From Magnolia sinica (Eukaryota; Streptophyta; Magnoliopsida; Magnoliales; Magnoliaceae), in NCBI RefSeq assembly GCF_029962835.1, contig NC_080573.1, positions 37,999,001 through 38,063,000 on the forward strand: a DNA stretch of 64,000 nt, read 5' to 3'. Within the stretch, counting starts at the first letter, position 1. Each line of letters opens with the position of its first letter. A program made the position numbers and the translations under genes. The notes below the pieces were generated by a model. The model saw only the letters and a list, made by a program, of their open reading frames with translations. It had not been told where the DNA came from and ran no database searches. Below are positions 33,997-45,439 of this stretch, one piece after another.

Positions 33997-35116
33997 CTTG
34001 AGTTATGATGCGACCAGTGGGTACCGACCTGTGAGATCCTACTCTCTTGGGCTGTGAACCTTCTGCCTATTGTTCATTGTCATTTACAATATCCATCATT
34101 GGAGGGGCAGTAGCCTGAGCCACGTTGCGAGTTAATGTTGCTTATGTCTCTCTATGGTCCCTACATTCCTCCATTAATAAGGTTTGTGCGCTTCCCATCT
34201 CGTTTAAGTGCTTGTCCATGGATAACAGCTGGGTCCGACTAGTCCCTGCAACGAAGACTATCACTTACCCACTCCTTGATTATTCTGATACTAAGGGAGA
34301 AGGGGAATAAACTATTATAGGATATGCCAAGGAGAATGAAACATCGCTTAAATCGAAACTGGTATCCCATTGTTTTGGGGAGTTCATTGCTTCTGAACTA
34401 AACATATTTAGCGCGGGATTGTGATAGAGCCATCACTACTGGCCTTGAGGGGGAAGGATCACCTACCATGATGTCTTTTTCTTTTTTCTTTTTTTGAGCT
34501 TCTGGCAAGGCCGTGACAAGTAGGGTGGGGAAGCCTTGCAGGGCAAAGAGAACTATTTCAGTCTCTCTAAAATAAAGCGGGGCCGAAGCTAAGGCAGGAT
34601 TACACCTCGTGATATTACGCATGATTGGCCCTCTCACTCTTTGCAACAAAGCTTGGCTTCTCATTGGAGGGGAGTAAGTCTTCCATCTTCCTGACATTAC
34701 TATTGCCCACCCTTCGTCATCTTTCTATGTCGTGGGTGAAGCAGAGATTATCCCTATCATTGTTTGCTATTCCGGTTCACGATCGACTTGACTTTCCTTG
34801 ATACTTTTTCGGATGATGCATCGATATCGTTAGCATAGCTTACAACCTCTTTAGGTTTAAAGTAGATTATCACATTAGGTAGGAGGGAAGCCATTATGAC
34901 TGCATGAGAGTAGAGTACCTGAATTCCAAAATAGGTCATCATTAACTAATCAAATTGAATCAAACTGTACTTTGTTTTAGAGTTGAAGGGGGGAATGTTC
35001 TCGTCGAGAGTCCCCATTTTGGTATGATTATAGCGCCTACCAATGACAAGCATCCTTTAACTGTTTCATTATAAGTATTGAACATAGATATTCCAACCAG
35101 AGATTCTGGGCTCGAT
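33997..35116 (-). mobile_element. Tat element leader and gag N-terminal region
   Basis: Between the PBS and the gag core I see a minus-strand frame of 99 codons at 34,398-34,697 with basic, low-complexity content, but no recognised motif. It should hold the untranslated leader and the gag N-terminus. Confidence 0.5.
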
Positions 35117-35134
35117 TCCCAAGCAGAGTTGCCA
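35117..35134 (-). promoter_or_regulatory. Primer-binding site of the Tat element
   Basis: On the minus strand this is TGGCAACTCTGCTTGGGA, a two-base variant of TGGCGACTCTGCTGGGGA, the PBS often seen in plant Tat gypsy elements. It lies three bases from the LTR end, as expected. Confidence 0.8.
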
Positions 35135-35137
35135 ATT

Positions 35138-36027
35138 TGCTTCGATCAGAAATGTATTTCAAAGATTGGAATATCTATATCTGACAATAACAAAAGAAGT
35201 TTAGGAAAAGAATACTTGTCATCATTTATTCCATTGATCTAGATTCTTATTACATTCCTTGCATTGCCTCTGATTCTAAAACAAACTACACTTATGGGAT
35301 TTTTAAATGATGTAATTGAAAATAATCCAACAATAATTTCGACATCATTTCGACCTGTAGAGCATTCATCGCAATGACGAAAGAATTGTGCAGGTTTGAA
35401 ACCCCTTGCTCCGTGCTAATACGCGAGCCAAAATACCTAAATTAGTGGTCCATAAGCATAGTAATGCAGATATCCGTTTAAAAAAAAAAACTAAAAAAAA
35501 AAAACTAAAAAAAATTTAAAAAAATAAAAAACTGCATAAGATGCACAACACATTGTCGTGTTGGACCTCTGTTGCGTGGCCACGCAACAAGCTCTTTAAC
35601 GCGGACTCTCCTTCATCTCCCTTCTTCCTCCTCCTTATGTCGCGACCTACTTGATACTTGAATTATGTAACTTTTTCTCTATTAAAGCTCTTAAATGTTT
35701 TCCCAATGTCCCAAATGAGAAGGGTGTTGGGATATTTATAAGCATTCACACATGTGAAATCCCAAATACGCGCAACAATACCTTGTTGCGTGGGCGCATA
35801 ATGATTCTCTATTGTGCGGTCACGCAACACATATATGCTATGCAAATTACGTACTTGCACGGTCGTGCCATTGATCTCAGCTTCACCTAATTTTCTTTCC
35901 CTTACTGCCATATAACCCATTTGTTCTGTCTTCTTTCTTCGTTGTGCAGTCGTGCAACACAACCCTTTTGTGCGTTGCGCAACACTTTCTTGTTGCACAG
36001 GTGCGCCATTGATTTTATGCTCCAACA
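35138..36027 (-). mobile_element. 5' LTR of the Tat gypsy element, 890 bp
   Basis: On the minus strand it starts TGTTGGAGCATAAAATC and ends CTGATCGAAGCA, next to the PBS. A TATA-like gcttataaatatccc (minus strand, about 35,729-35,743) lies near the middle. Several short 'gttgcgtg..cacgcaac' palindromes occur (35,568-35,590, 35,780-35,830, 35,940-36,000). The expected TSD is gtgta at 36,028, whose partner lies left of the window. Confidence 0.75.
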
Positions 36028-36470
36028 GTGTATGTGTATAAAAGGTTATAGGTGAACCTATTGGAAACCTCCGAGATAGTGAAATCTGGTATACTCGAGG
36101 AGAGTGCATCCGTTAGGAGTGGAGTAGGAATTTAGCCAAACACTATATATTCTTGTGTTTGCGATTGTGATTTGTGTATATTTATATTTATGCTTGTGAG
36201 TTGAATTGTTGCATATGAATGCATGAATAGATTATATGCTTAGTGTTTAATTCAATTGTACACACTTGATATATCTATCTCACATAGACTAGTTGCTCAT
36301 ATAATTATATTATTTATAATTAATATACTTAGATCCACTTGGCTTGGCATACTAAGTGTTAATTTCTTTTATTGGCGCATATTTTTAAGTGGTCCTATTC
36401 ACCCCTATAGGACTTAGCCATAATTTTAAGCTCCATAAGCTTCCACGTAGCATGATGTTATGTTAGACAA
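36028..36470 (+). mobile_element. Copia-type LTR fragment
   Basis: It has a tataaaagg TATA-like box (36,038-36,046), 'ttaggagtggagtaggaatt', 'cactatatattcttgtg' and an end part 'cctattcacccctatagga'. Such layout is typical of SIRE or Tork-type copia LTRs. The Tat element inserted into it. The left part is missing and no PBS was identified. Confidence 0.5.
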
Positions 36471-38140
36471 CTGATGTAATTTCACTTAAGTTCATAGACT
36501 GAAGTCTATTGTCACAAGAAAAAAAGAATCCATTCAATAGGGCTAACCCCTATCCTTTCACAAATCGCCTGAATGCCAAGCGCAATCGGTGGTTGGGAGG
36601 ATAATTGGATCTGGTGTCTAGTATCCAATTTATCTGTCTCGATGCAAGGGAACACCAACAGTTCAATCAACCCTTGAGTCGATTAGACTTTATCATGCCC
36701 GTGCATCATATCAACCCACAAAAATCAAATAAAGGCCCTCGTTCATATGTGTGGCCTTGTTTAATTGAATTGGCAACAACACCCCACTTCCTAATCCATC
36801 TTTGTATCTCTCCTTGTATCATGTACCTCTTTTTATATCATGTCTGGCCCACTATACACATGGGTTGATCGTGTAATATGTATGTCCAACTGCATATGTA
36901 TGCTCATGTACATGTGGCCAACATATTTGGGGTCACTGTATATATGGAGTATACTATACATGTTGCCAATACATGTGAATTAATAGTTAATTGTTTATAT
37001 TCAATAGTTTTTCTTCACAAAAGGAAATTTGGATTAGTGGGCCCACTTTTATAGCCCACCAAATGATTAGTTTAGCGTAAGGATCAACTATATGCTTTAT
37101 CACGTTAGACATATATATTCCAATGATCAATGTTAAATGAAGAATTTATATGTCATTTGATTTGATGATTTTTAAAGGATTTAACACTCCAAGCTCTGTC
37201 ATATATAAATACTCAATTATAGATTGTAAACAATTTATAGGTTATACAAACACAAATAATTATTTACCTGTAAACATATTACAATTTAAAGCCAAACAAG
37301 ACTGGCTATAAACACTTTATACTTGGAATCTGATTACCTGCAATCAAATTATAACTTAAAACTTTTACAGTCATCCAAACAAACCCTTGAAAATGTGAGT
37401 AGAAAGTGCAAACTATGGTCAACGTTTTGCACCCCCATGAAACAAGGTGCCAAATTTTTAAAGATAAGTTTAGATTAGAGATTTTTAAGGCAAAATTCTC
37501 CAGAAGTTCCAATTTCACCAAATAATGCCTTCTTGAATCAAATTGACTGACATGTGTTTTTTAATGGAAGGATTGCCCAAATGCCACCATTAACTTTTTT
37601 TTTTCCTCTAAAAAATAATGGACTTGAGATTTGCTAGGCTCATGTGGTCAGTGTATGACATCTAGCCCGTCCAACATATGGACCGAACATGATGATAAAA
37701 AAAAAAAGAAAAAAGAAAAAAGAAAAAAAGAAGCCTATCAAATCATTCAATGGGTTACAAATGAATTTGAATGTTTTTGAGTGGCCTAAAATTGTTTCTT
37801 CTGATATAGCCCACTTAAATGATTGGATTCGCCGTAATTTCTTTTTTAATTTGACCATGGTGAGGAGCATCTATCGGATGCCTTGGATGTCATACACATG
37901 CCATTTAGGCCCACATTCTAGGCTTCAATGCCTTTTGAAGAAATAATAATAAATAAGGCATTTGGTAATTTCACAGTTCTAACTGTACGACTCCATAATA
38001 GAATCTCCAATGGTCGAGGCATTATTTTGTAAAATGTAAATTAGTGAGGATTTTTGCTGTAATATATATGGCGTATACTTGTGACGTCATCTCAAACTCC
38101 TTTTACCGTTTGCACCCCTTTTTCACTCGAGGGTCGATTA
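36471..38140. other. Intergenic stretch without recognised gene
   Basis: AT-rich. The part 37,190-37,400 ('ggttatacaaacac', 'acctgtaaac', 'cagtcatccaaacaaaccc') looks like a decayed hAT-type MITE. Short frames elsewhere match nothing I recognise. Confidence 0.5.
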
Positions 38141-38144
38141 GGTG

Positions 38145-38560
38145 CCGCCGTGGAGGCCACCTTGATGCATTTTTTCTATATCCACACCATCAATCAGTTT
38201 TACCAAATTATTTTAGTTCATATGAGCTAAAAAGTGAAGAAGATCCAAATCTCAGGTGAACCATACCATATGAAGTAGTGGTGATTAAACGCCCTACCAT
38301 TAAAAATTTCCTAGGGCCCAAAGTAATGTTTTGGCAATTCTTACATCCAATCTGTTGATAAGGTCACATGAACCTGGACCAAGGGGAAAAACAAATATCA
38401 ACTTCACCCAAAACTTTTGTGGCCCATTAATGGTCAATCACTTTCGTTTCCTATGTATAGTCCACCTGAGAAATTGGATACATGCTTGCGGGGTTATATA
38501 ATACATACATCCAGATGGGCACTATGGTAAGTGCTGCACCATCTTGGGTGAGACCGACAC
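38145..38560. mobile_element. Foldback-MITE relative
   Basis: Contains 'ccaccttgatgcatttt', 'tatccacaccatca', 'gtggtgattaaacgccctaccattaaaaa', 'cctagggcccaaagt' and 'ttgataaggtcacatgaacctgg' in the same order as the foldback element at 45,440-45,840, then the matching inverse half to about 38,510. Ends not resolved. Confidence 0.6.
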
Positions 38561-38798
38561 CACACCTAATCGGTTCTCTTTTCATAAGATGTGAAATAAT
38601 ATTAGGCAACATTACTCACCATAGCATGCAAATTTAGAGCATTGACCAGTGAGATTTTTGCCAGTGTCTCACAAGTGATGGGACCTTTTAGACGACTGGT
38701 CTGGATCATCACATGCATGCACTCATGCACGACACATGCGCAAGCACCATCAGAGGCCATTTGTAGATGATGACAATGAAATTTTGAACAGTGAAGTA

Positions 38799-39046
38799 GA
38801 TGTTTTCAGCAAATTCGAAGGTGAGGATGGAAACTTCAAAGCAACCTTGAGCAGCAATGTGTGGGGCATGTTAAGCTTATATGAAGCAGCATACTTAAGC
38901 ATAAAAGGAGAATATATATTGGATGAAGCCATTGTTTTCACTAGTGGCCATCTTAAGACCATCATGGCCTACCTTCATCATCCTCTTAATGCCAAGTTAC
39001 AGCGGGCCACAAAGTTGCCACTGCACAAGCGCATACATCTTCCTCA
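38799..39046 (+). pseudogene. Terpene synthase exon relic (TPS-a-like)
   Basis: An open frame reads DVFSKFEGEDGNFKATLSSN, then GMLSLYEAAYLSIKGEYILD and EAIVFTSGHLK, ending LPLHKRIHLPQ. In angiosperm mono- and sesquiterpene synthases the third exon encodes DVF.KF.DE.G.FK..L..DV.G.LSLYEA..L...GE.ILDEA..FT..HL, so identification is firm. Neither the upstream RR(X)8W exon nor the downstream DDxxD metal-binding exon is present nearby, and no clear splice sites remain. The frame after 39,046 is a chance hydrophobic extension. It is a lone gene fragment next to LTR sequence and cannot make an enzyme. Confidence 0.85.
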
Positions 39047-39089
39047 ATTCATCCTCTATATTTTGGTTTTGCTTTTATTTTGTTTAAGA

Positions 39090-39740
39090 TGTTAGTCATA
39101 CTAGGTTAATCTCTTAGTTAAGGATAAGGGATGAACTTTTTAATAGATTATTAATGTTTAATTCATTTTGAATTAAAGTTATTGGTTTTTCATATTGAAT
39201 TGTGATTGGTTTTTATTGAATTATTAGATTGGAGAAGGAATCAATTTGCAAATTCGATTGATTTATTATTAATTCTGAGTATAATAAATGCTTTGGATTC
39301 CCTGCGATTGATTACCTAAATATTCATGAGAGATCAACCTATTTCGGTTCTCATGTTGTTGGATGATTGTTTTACTACATGATTTTCCAATTAGAACATA
39401 TTGGAATCCAGTTCTAGTCAAGTTGAAAATAACCTATTTCGATTCTCATATTGTTGGATGATTGTTAATTGATTTTAATGAGTGATTTTCCAATTAGAAT
39501 GGATTGGAATCCAATTCTATTTGAGTTATCAACTCGATAAGACGAATTAAGCTCTATTAATTGGGGATTCCAGGATCGTTAGTGCCTTTTATTTATTGTT
39601 TTCATTTATTTTATTTTTCGCTAGATTAAAAACTCAAAAAACCGTTAGCTTTCATTGTGTTCTCACTAATTCCCCATGGTTTAACCTTGGACTCTAGAGT
39701 TATTAGTACAACGCAACCCTGCACTTTGGGGTTGCCTAAT
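39090..39740 (+). mobile_element. LTR-type relic similar to the 3' part of LTR H
   Basis: Shares 'ggattccctgcgat', 'ttctagt..agtt' and the closing 'gtacaacgcaaccctgcactttggggttg' with 2,560-2,945 of LTR H. Diverged and fragmentary; no TSD found. Confidence 0.5.
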
Positions 39741-40740
39741 AGCGAAGTCAACAATGATCTTCTTCCCCTTATTCCAATTTAGATGCTTCAAGGCTTCAAC
39801 AACTTTCATCTCCTTCAACTTCTCAATATGCCAATCCCTATTGGAACACCATGAACAAATTTAACTCAAGATTCAGAGATGAGAATTTTTCAATGTTTGG
39901 GATCACAATTTCAATAAAAGGAAATTTCCAAATATATGTAAGCTGGTGGCAAACTAATATGTGAGTTGCTAGTCTATACAAATGCTACTAAAATCTTCGA
40001 TAGTTTCAGAACTAATGAAAACTTCATAGGTTAGTTGGTAGTCTATACAAAGAGTGACAACTGCATGTAAGGAGAACTGATGTAGTATTCTAAATATTAG
40101 ATATGAAATCAATATATTGAAAATTAATTACTAAACAACTATGGTAAGTTAATGACTCTAACACCTGATCCTAGTAGGTTAGAACAAATGATTTGTAATA
40201 TAAGTTTTTCCTTTTCCCTTCCAACTCATTATTGAATAGTATCTTTCAACTAGTTATAGTTAACATCTAATGGATTCAATTTTTCATGTCAACAACTTTT
40301 AAAAAAAAATCATGTTTGAATCTTTGTCATTGAGAACAATTCTCACAGATCTCACCTGCTTGCATGTTTATTTTAAGTCTCATGACGTTATGTCAACTAG
40401 AGTATTTAACACGAAGAAAATGTCAACGGAAGTGACACTTCCACCATCTAGTTCCAGCTAGCCCGTGCATTCATATCCGTCATTAATTTATATATTGCGA
40501 CAATTTAGTCCATTGTAAATTTTCACTAAAACCCTAAGCGCGCTACTTAACATTTACAGACAGACCATTTCCCACTTTAGCAACAGACATGATCCATGGT
40601 AAAATTTATGGACAAACCAAATCATTAAACAAAGCCTTTTTGTGAAGGTCCAAATCCATTGCAAAATCTGTCATTTTTTTCCCTATTTTAGCGAGGGATC
40701 CTTGCTACCACAGCCATTGCCATTGCCGATCGCCAACAAT

Positions 40741-40790
<50 letters not shown>

Positions 40791-41227
40791 TCAGAGCCGG
40801 AGGGAGGTAGAGGGAGAAATCAGAGCTGAAGGAAGAAAGGGAAATGAGAGCGGGAAGGGAATTAGGATGTCATAATTTTAATCCCTAAAAGGTAATCTTG
40901 ACGATCTACATTTGTTGCATAAACTCAACCATAAAAATGTGCCAACTTCGATAGTATCAGGACGTTGAAATTAGTGCATTTTTATGGTTGAATTTTGGAG
41001 CTTTTCATGTAGCATGGACTTTGAGTTTATAATACTTTAGACTTTTGAATTTTGATATTTTGTTATTTCACTTCGGGATATATATTTTGGATTGATGATT
41101 GAATAATTTGAAATATTTTAAATAAATTTTAGTAGTTCTTACTCGGTGTGCGTAGTTTGGATGTGAATTTTGTAGAGTGAATGTTTATTTTTCCTTTAAC
41201 CCTAGTCATGAGTCTAAACCCGAGGTT
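39741..41227. other. Intergenic stretch without recognised gene
   Basis: AT-rich. A GA microsatellite (40,744-40,790) is followed by purine-rich sequence. The stretch 40,470-40,640 repeats 'ttgtaaatttt' and 'tggtaaaattta' motifs and may be a decayed CACTA subterminal region, but no terminus was found. Confidence 0.5.
40744..40790. repeat. (GA)n microsatellite
   Basis: GA run with one AA interruption. Confidence 0.95.
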
Positions 41228-42658
41228 CACTACAAGAAAGTAGGCCTTTAGCCTCAATTTTTTAGCCTCAGTTCAAAAAAATGTAGCTAAATATGCTTTT
41301 CAGCCTCATTTATTAAGGAACCGAGGCTAAAAGTTCATTTTTTGTCTTAGTTGTTGAGAAACTGAGGCTATAGTCTACTCTTTTGCCTCGGTTGGTGAAA
41401 AACTGAGACCAAAAGTCTGCCCTTTTGCCTCATTTAGTGAGAAACTGAGGCCAAAAGTCTGCCCATTTTCCTCGGTTGGTGAGCAACTGAGGCTAAAAGT
41501 CTGTCCTTTTGTGTCAATTGGTGAGAAACTGAGGCTAAAAGTCTGCCAGAATAAAGAAGGATGGTTGTGTCGGCCTGTCAGGTTGGCAGCCCGCATTAAG
41601 CTTGGGCTGATGTTTTTATCATGAATCCTGACAACTTTGAGATTTGTTTATTTTAGAAAATTGAGATGGGTCTTGATTGAGCATGTGCAGGTTCGAGGGC
41701 TCCCTTGTGCCCACAATTTCCATGTGGAATGCATTGACGAGTGGCTCCGGCTGAATGTGAAGTGCCCCCGTTGCCGCTACTCCATCTTCCCTAACCTCGA
41801 CCTCACCGCCCTCTCCAACCTTCACGTTGACACTGGGCATCCCTTTGCTAGTGTTTTGACGACCTCACGCTATGTGCACACACAATCAGCAGGGCAGAGC
41901 TACTTGTTTAGGTTGCAGGGCTTGCTACGCACAATCCGAATAGAGAATGCTAGTGGAGGCAATGATGACGCTGCCCTGAAAGCATCAGAAGATGGACGGG
42001 CAGTGTTATCTTAGGGTCTGCCAAGCACGACGGCACCAGTGATGACGGGCGCGACCATGACTTTGGATTATTTGTTGAACCCAATGTTGTGTAACAGTTT
42101 GATTGAGTTAAACTTTAAATAGACTGTTATTAACTGTTTTTTTGGTATTGTGACTTTCATGATTGATTGTTTCATAAGTGGATTGAATGAATGGATTAGT
42201 AGTTTAAATAAATATTAAAAAAATAAACATTTTTAGCCTCAATTTGTAACTAAAGCTTGGATTTAACCTCAGTTGTTGAAAACCAAAGCTGAAATTCCCA
42301 TGGCTAGAGGCTTTAGCCTCGGTTGTTGAGAACCGAGGTTAAAAATAGATTTAGCTTCAATTGGAGGCAATTGAGGCTAAAATTTGGATTTAGTCTCAGT
42401 TAAAAACAATGGAGGTTAAAATTTTGATTTAGCCTCATTTCAAGAAAACTGAAGCTAAAAAGGTTCTTTTAGCTTCACTTGAAGAACCGGGGTTATAAAA
42501 GTCATTTTAGCCTCAGTTGCTAAAACTGAGGCTAAAGCATTTAGCTACGGAGATTTCAACCTCAGTTTGGAAAACTGAGGCTAAAGGTTTTAGCCTCAGT
42601 TTTTAACCTTTTTATCCATAGTTTTGAATTGAGGCTAAAGCTCCCTTTTCTGGTAGTG
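41228..42658. mobile_element. Pack-CACTA transposon, 1,431 bp, non-autonomous
   Basis: The left end is CACTACAAGAAA and the right end TTTCTGGTAGTG, whose reverse complement is CACTACCAGAAA, so the terminal repeats match at 11 of 12 bases. Flanking 3-bp TSDs are gtt (41,225-41,227 and 42,659-42,661), the length CACTA elements make. Both subterminal regions (41,240-41,560 and 42,230-42,640) are packed with 'tagcctcagttg' and 'gaggctaaa' motifs, facing in and out. Such subterminal arrays bind the CACTA transposase in En/Spm. No transposase gene is present. The cargo is a captured RING-gene 3' end. Confidence 0.95.
41691..42014 (+). pseudogene. Captured 3' exon of a SIS3-like RING-type E3 ubiquitin ligase
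   Basis: After a splice-acceptor-like tgcag (41,686-41,690) the frame reads VRGLPCAHNFHVECIDEWLR, then LNVKCPRCRYSIFPNLDLTA and LSNL, ending in a stop at 42,012-42,014. This is the second half of a RING domain (C..H.FH..CI..WL....CP.CR), with FPNLDL.ALSNL as in Arabidopsis SIS3 and relatives. The later part QSYLFRLQGLLRTIRIENA also fits the family tail. The first RING cysteines and the transmembrane N-terminal part are absent. Keeping an intron boundary shows capture at the DNA level. It sits inside the Pack-CACTA element. Its frame is open to a stop, so a chimeric transcript is conceivable, but the fragment lacks a whole RING. Confidence 0.88.
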
Positions 42659-42661
42659 GTT

Positions 42662-43700
42662 GGGGTTAGCCTTAATCATGGTTTCACATTTAGGGTCATG
42701 ACATATATGGTCAAAGTCTTTACAGGTGTGTGCCCAGTGTGTTCTACGTTCATGTCTCCCATTCGAAATATCTCGTATAATGTTTTTGCATGGCTTTCCT
42801 ATAGATAAGTGGCATTATTTTTGTTGACTTGAAAGGCAAGATTTCATATGGAATAGATCCACCCCGTCCATCATTTGTGTCACCTTTTGTTTGGACCGGA
42901 CCTTAAAACTCAGGCTGAATCAACACTTGGGTGGGCTACGTGATTGGAAATACTTAAGATGTGAAGTCCAATCCTTAAAGTCATCCAAATTGTGTACAAC
43001 CCACTGATGTGTATACTCACAATTTCTTTAGAAAGTTTTCTAAAAAGTGATGATACTCATGATAGGTCAACCTATTAGATGTTTTGGAGTTCATATGCAC
43101 ATAAACGTTTATATGTTATCTACTGACTGAACATTAAACTTGGTCCAGCCCAATGGAGTTGAGACCCTCCAATTAACAAAAAGAAATTTTAACAAAAGCT
43201 CTCATTTATTTTTAATCAGGGCCCACTGTGATGTGAAATTGAGATCCACTATGACCATTAGATGTGCAATACCACGTGGGGCGTATAGCCCAAAGCTTAA
43301 GCTAACCTGTGATTCAGGTGTGCCACTTCAAGGGAAATAGTTGGAAGAGATGTCCACCCTTGATTTTTGGAGGGTTCACTGTGATGACTATACGATATCC
43401 ACTTCAAACATTAAATATCACACTAAAATGTAGCCTAAGGCCGAAAATTCCAGTTCATCCATAATCCAAGTGGGCCACACAATGGGAAAAAGTTTGAAGG
43501 GTGAACTTTTCACTATCATTATTTCCAATGGCGTGGTCAACCTGAATCACTAATGTCATTGATTTCTAGGCATTAACTGTAAGGTGGGGTGACACACCTA
43601 ATGGTTGGCGTGGATTCAACATTAACACCATGGTGAGGCCCACCTGAGCTGACCCCTATTCCAAAGTGACCTTTAACGAACGCTCTACTCTGCCAACATT
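42662..43700. repeat. MITE-like repeat region
   Basis: Contains 'atccaccccgtccatcattt', 'ggtgggctacgtgattgg', 'gaccctccaatt', 'atcactaatgtcattg' and 'gtggggtgacacacctaatg'. The last part recurs at 62,230-62,410 just before LTR F. No gene seen. Confidence 0.55.
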
Positions 43701-44830
43701 TAATGGTATTAATCATTCCCTTGGATTACATATTAGATTCCACACCAAAATGTCACTACATCAAAATCATGATTTTCCACACCAAAAAGAAAAAATTGCA
43801 TCTTGAAATTTATGTGAAGTTTGAATAAAATTGTTAAGCTTGAAAAAAAAAAGAAAAAAGATTTTAGGAAATAATTGAGATTTTGAAAAACCAAAAAAAA
43901 AAAAAAAGAAAAAAAAGAATTTGTATTGTGAAAAAAATTTGAAAATTTTGATAACAAAAATGATATTTTGTTAAAAAATTTGAAGAAAAAAAGATTAAAA
44001 AATGGATATTTTGACAGAAAAATTGACATTTTGAAAAAGAAAAATTAGTTAAAATTTTTTATAATGATTGAAAAATGAGATTTAAAAAACACTAAGATTT
44101 TGATAAAAATTTAACATTTTGAAAAATAAACTTGATAAGTTTAAAAAAATTGTGATTTTGAAAAAAAAAAAAAAAAAAGGCTCAAAAGTTTGGAAAAAAA
44201 AAAAATGACAATGTTTCACAAATTTTGAGATTTTTTAAAATTTTGATATTAAAAAAATAAAGATTTTGAAAAAAAACAAAATTTGAAAAGTTTTAAAAAA
44301 CAAAGTTATAAAGTTTGAAAAAAAAAAAAAAAAAAACAATGTTTGAGAAAACTTGAGATTTTGAAAAGAACTGAGATTTAAAATAAATAAATAAATAAAT
44401 AAAATAAGCTGAGATGTTGAAAAACTGATATTATAGTCAAATATAATAGAAGTGTAATTACAAGAATAACTTATAATGATGGGATTGATCAAATTCTATG
44501 ATCAAGCCATTACCAAAGTTGATTTAAATGGTCATATATGTTTGGAATGTGCTAATTAGTATAGAGAACAAAATTCGGTCCAATATAACATGAAACGAAA
44601 GTAGATCCATCCAAAACACTTTTTGAATGGGTATAATTAGTTTGTCCATATATAAACGGATTTTAGGAACACGGATGATGTACATAAAATACATCAATTT
44701 GGCTCAGTTATTTGTCATTATTTCTATTAGAATGGCCCACTTGTGATCTAGAGCTTCACAATTTTTGGGATCACTTCCTAAAACAAGACAATGAAACATA
44801 TGGACAACATGAATTTACAAAAAATATATC
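43701..44830. other. Poly-A rich low-complexity stretch, no gene
   Basis: 43,790-44,400 is a degenerate 'gaaaaa..ttttgagattttga' repeat with many A homopolymers, strongly purine-biased on the plus strand. The open frames on the minus strand here are phenylalanine-rich translations of it. Confidence 0.8.
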
Positions 44831-45301
44831 AAGGTGGGCCTACACGGTTACATAACACCCACTTAGAGAGAGTGGATTAGGTGCGGCCTCGACCTCACCC
44901 GACACAGTGCAGCCTTGACTGTGAGGCCCACCTTGGTGATGTGTTGTATATCTATGCTGTTCGTCGGTTTCTCCAACCATTTTTGGGCTGGGTATCAAAA
45001 ATTGTGTAGATTTAAATCTTAGGTGCACCACACCTCCGGAAACAGTGATAATATAATGCTCACCGTTAAAAATTACAAAGGGCCCCTTGTAAGGTTTAAG
45101 TAGTATTTATTTGCAATCCAACATCTTGATAACGTCAAGAAGATCTGGATGGAGGGAAATTACGTACAAAGATTAAATTGATCCAAAATTTTTGTACCCT
45201 GCAAAAAGCTTTTAATGGTTATTCATCACCGTTTGATTGGTATGCCCCACTTAAGATTTGGATCTTTTTATGATTTAGAATCACATCTTAAAATATGAAA
45301 A

Positions 45302-45337
<36 letters not shown>

Positions 45338-45340
45338 GGA
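44831..45340. mobile_element. Foldback-MITE relative
   Basis: Shows 'gaggcccaccttggtgatgtgt', 'atctatgctgttcgtcgg', 'caccgttaaaaattacaaagggcccct' and an inverse half 'ggttattcatcaccg', 'cccacttaagatttggatc'. Ends with an AT microsatellite (45,310-45,338). Confidence 0.6.
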
Positions 45341-45439
45341 CGGCATGTGGATATGCAGAAAAACATTCCGACCCGGACGGGATCAGCTACCGAACGCAAC
45401 GAGAGCGAGTCTTGCTATTGATGTGACGTCTCTGCCCCC

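Noticed and set aside
41375-41596. Minus-strand 73-codon frame with internal repeats (FSLSFSPTEAKGQT style)
   Set aside because: It is a translation of the CACTA subterminal repeat array.
43733-44492. Phenylalanine-rich minus-strand frames
   Set aside because: They are translations of poly-A rich low-complexity DNA.
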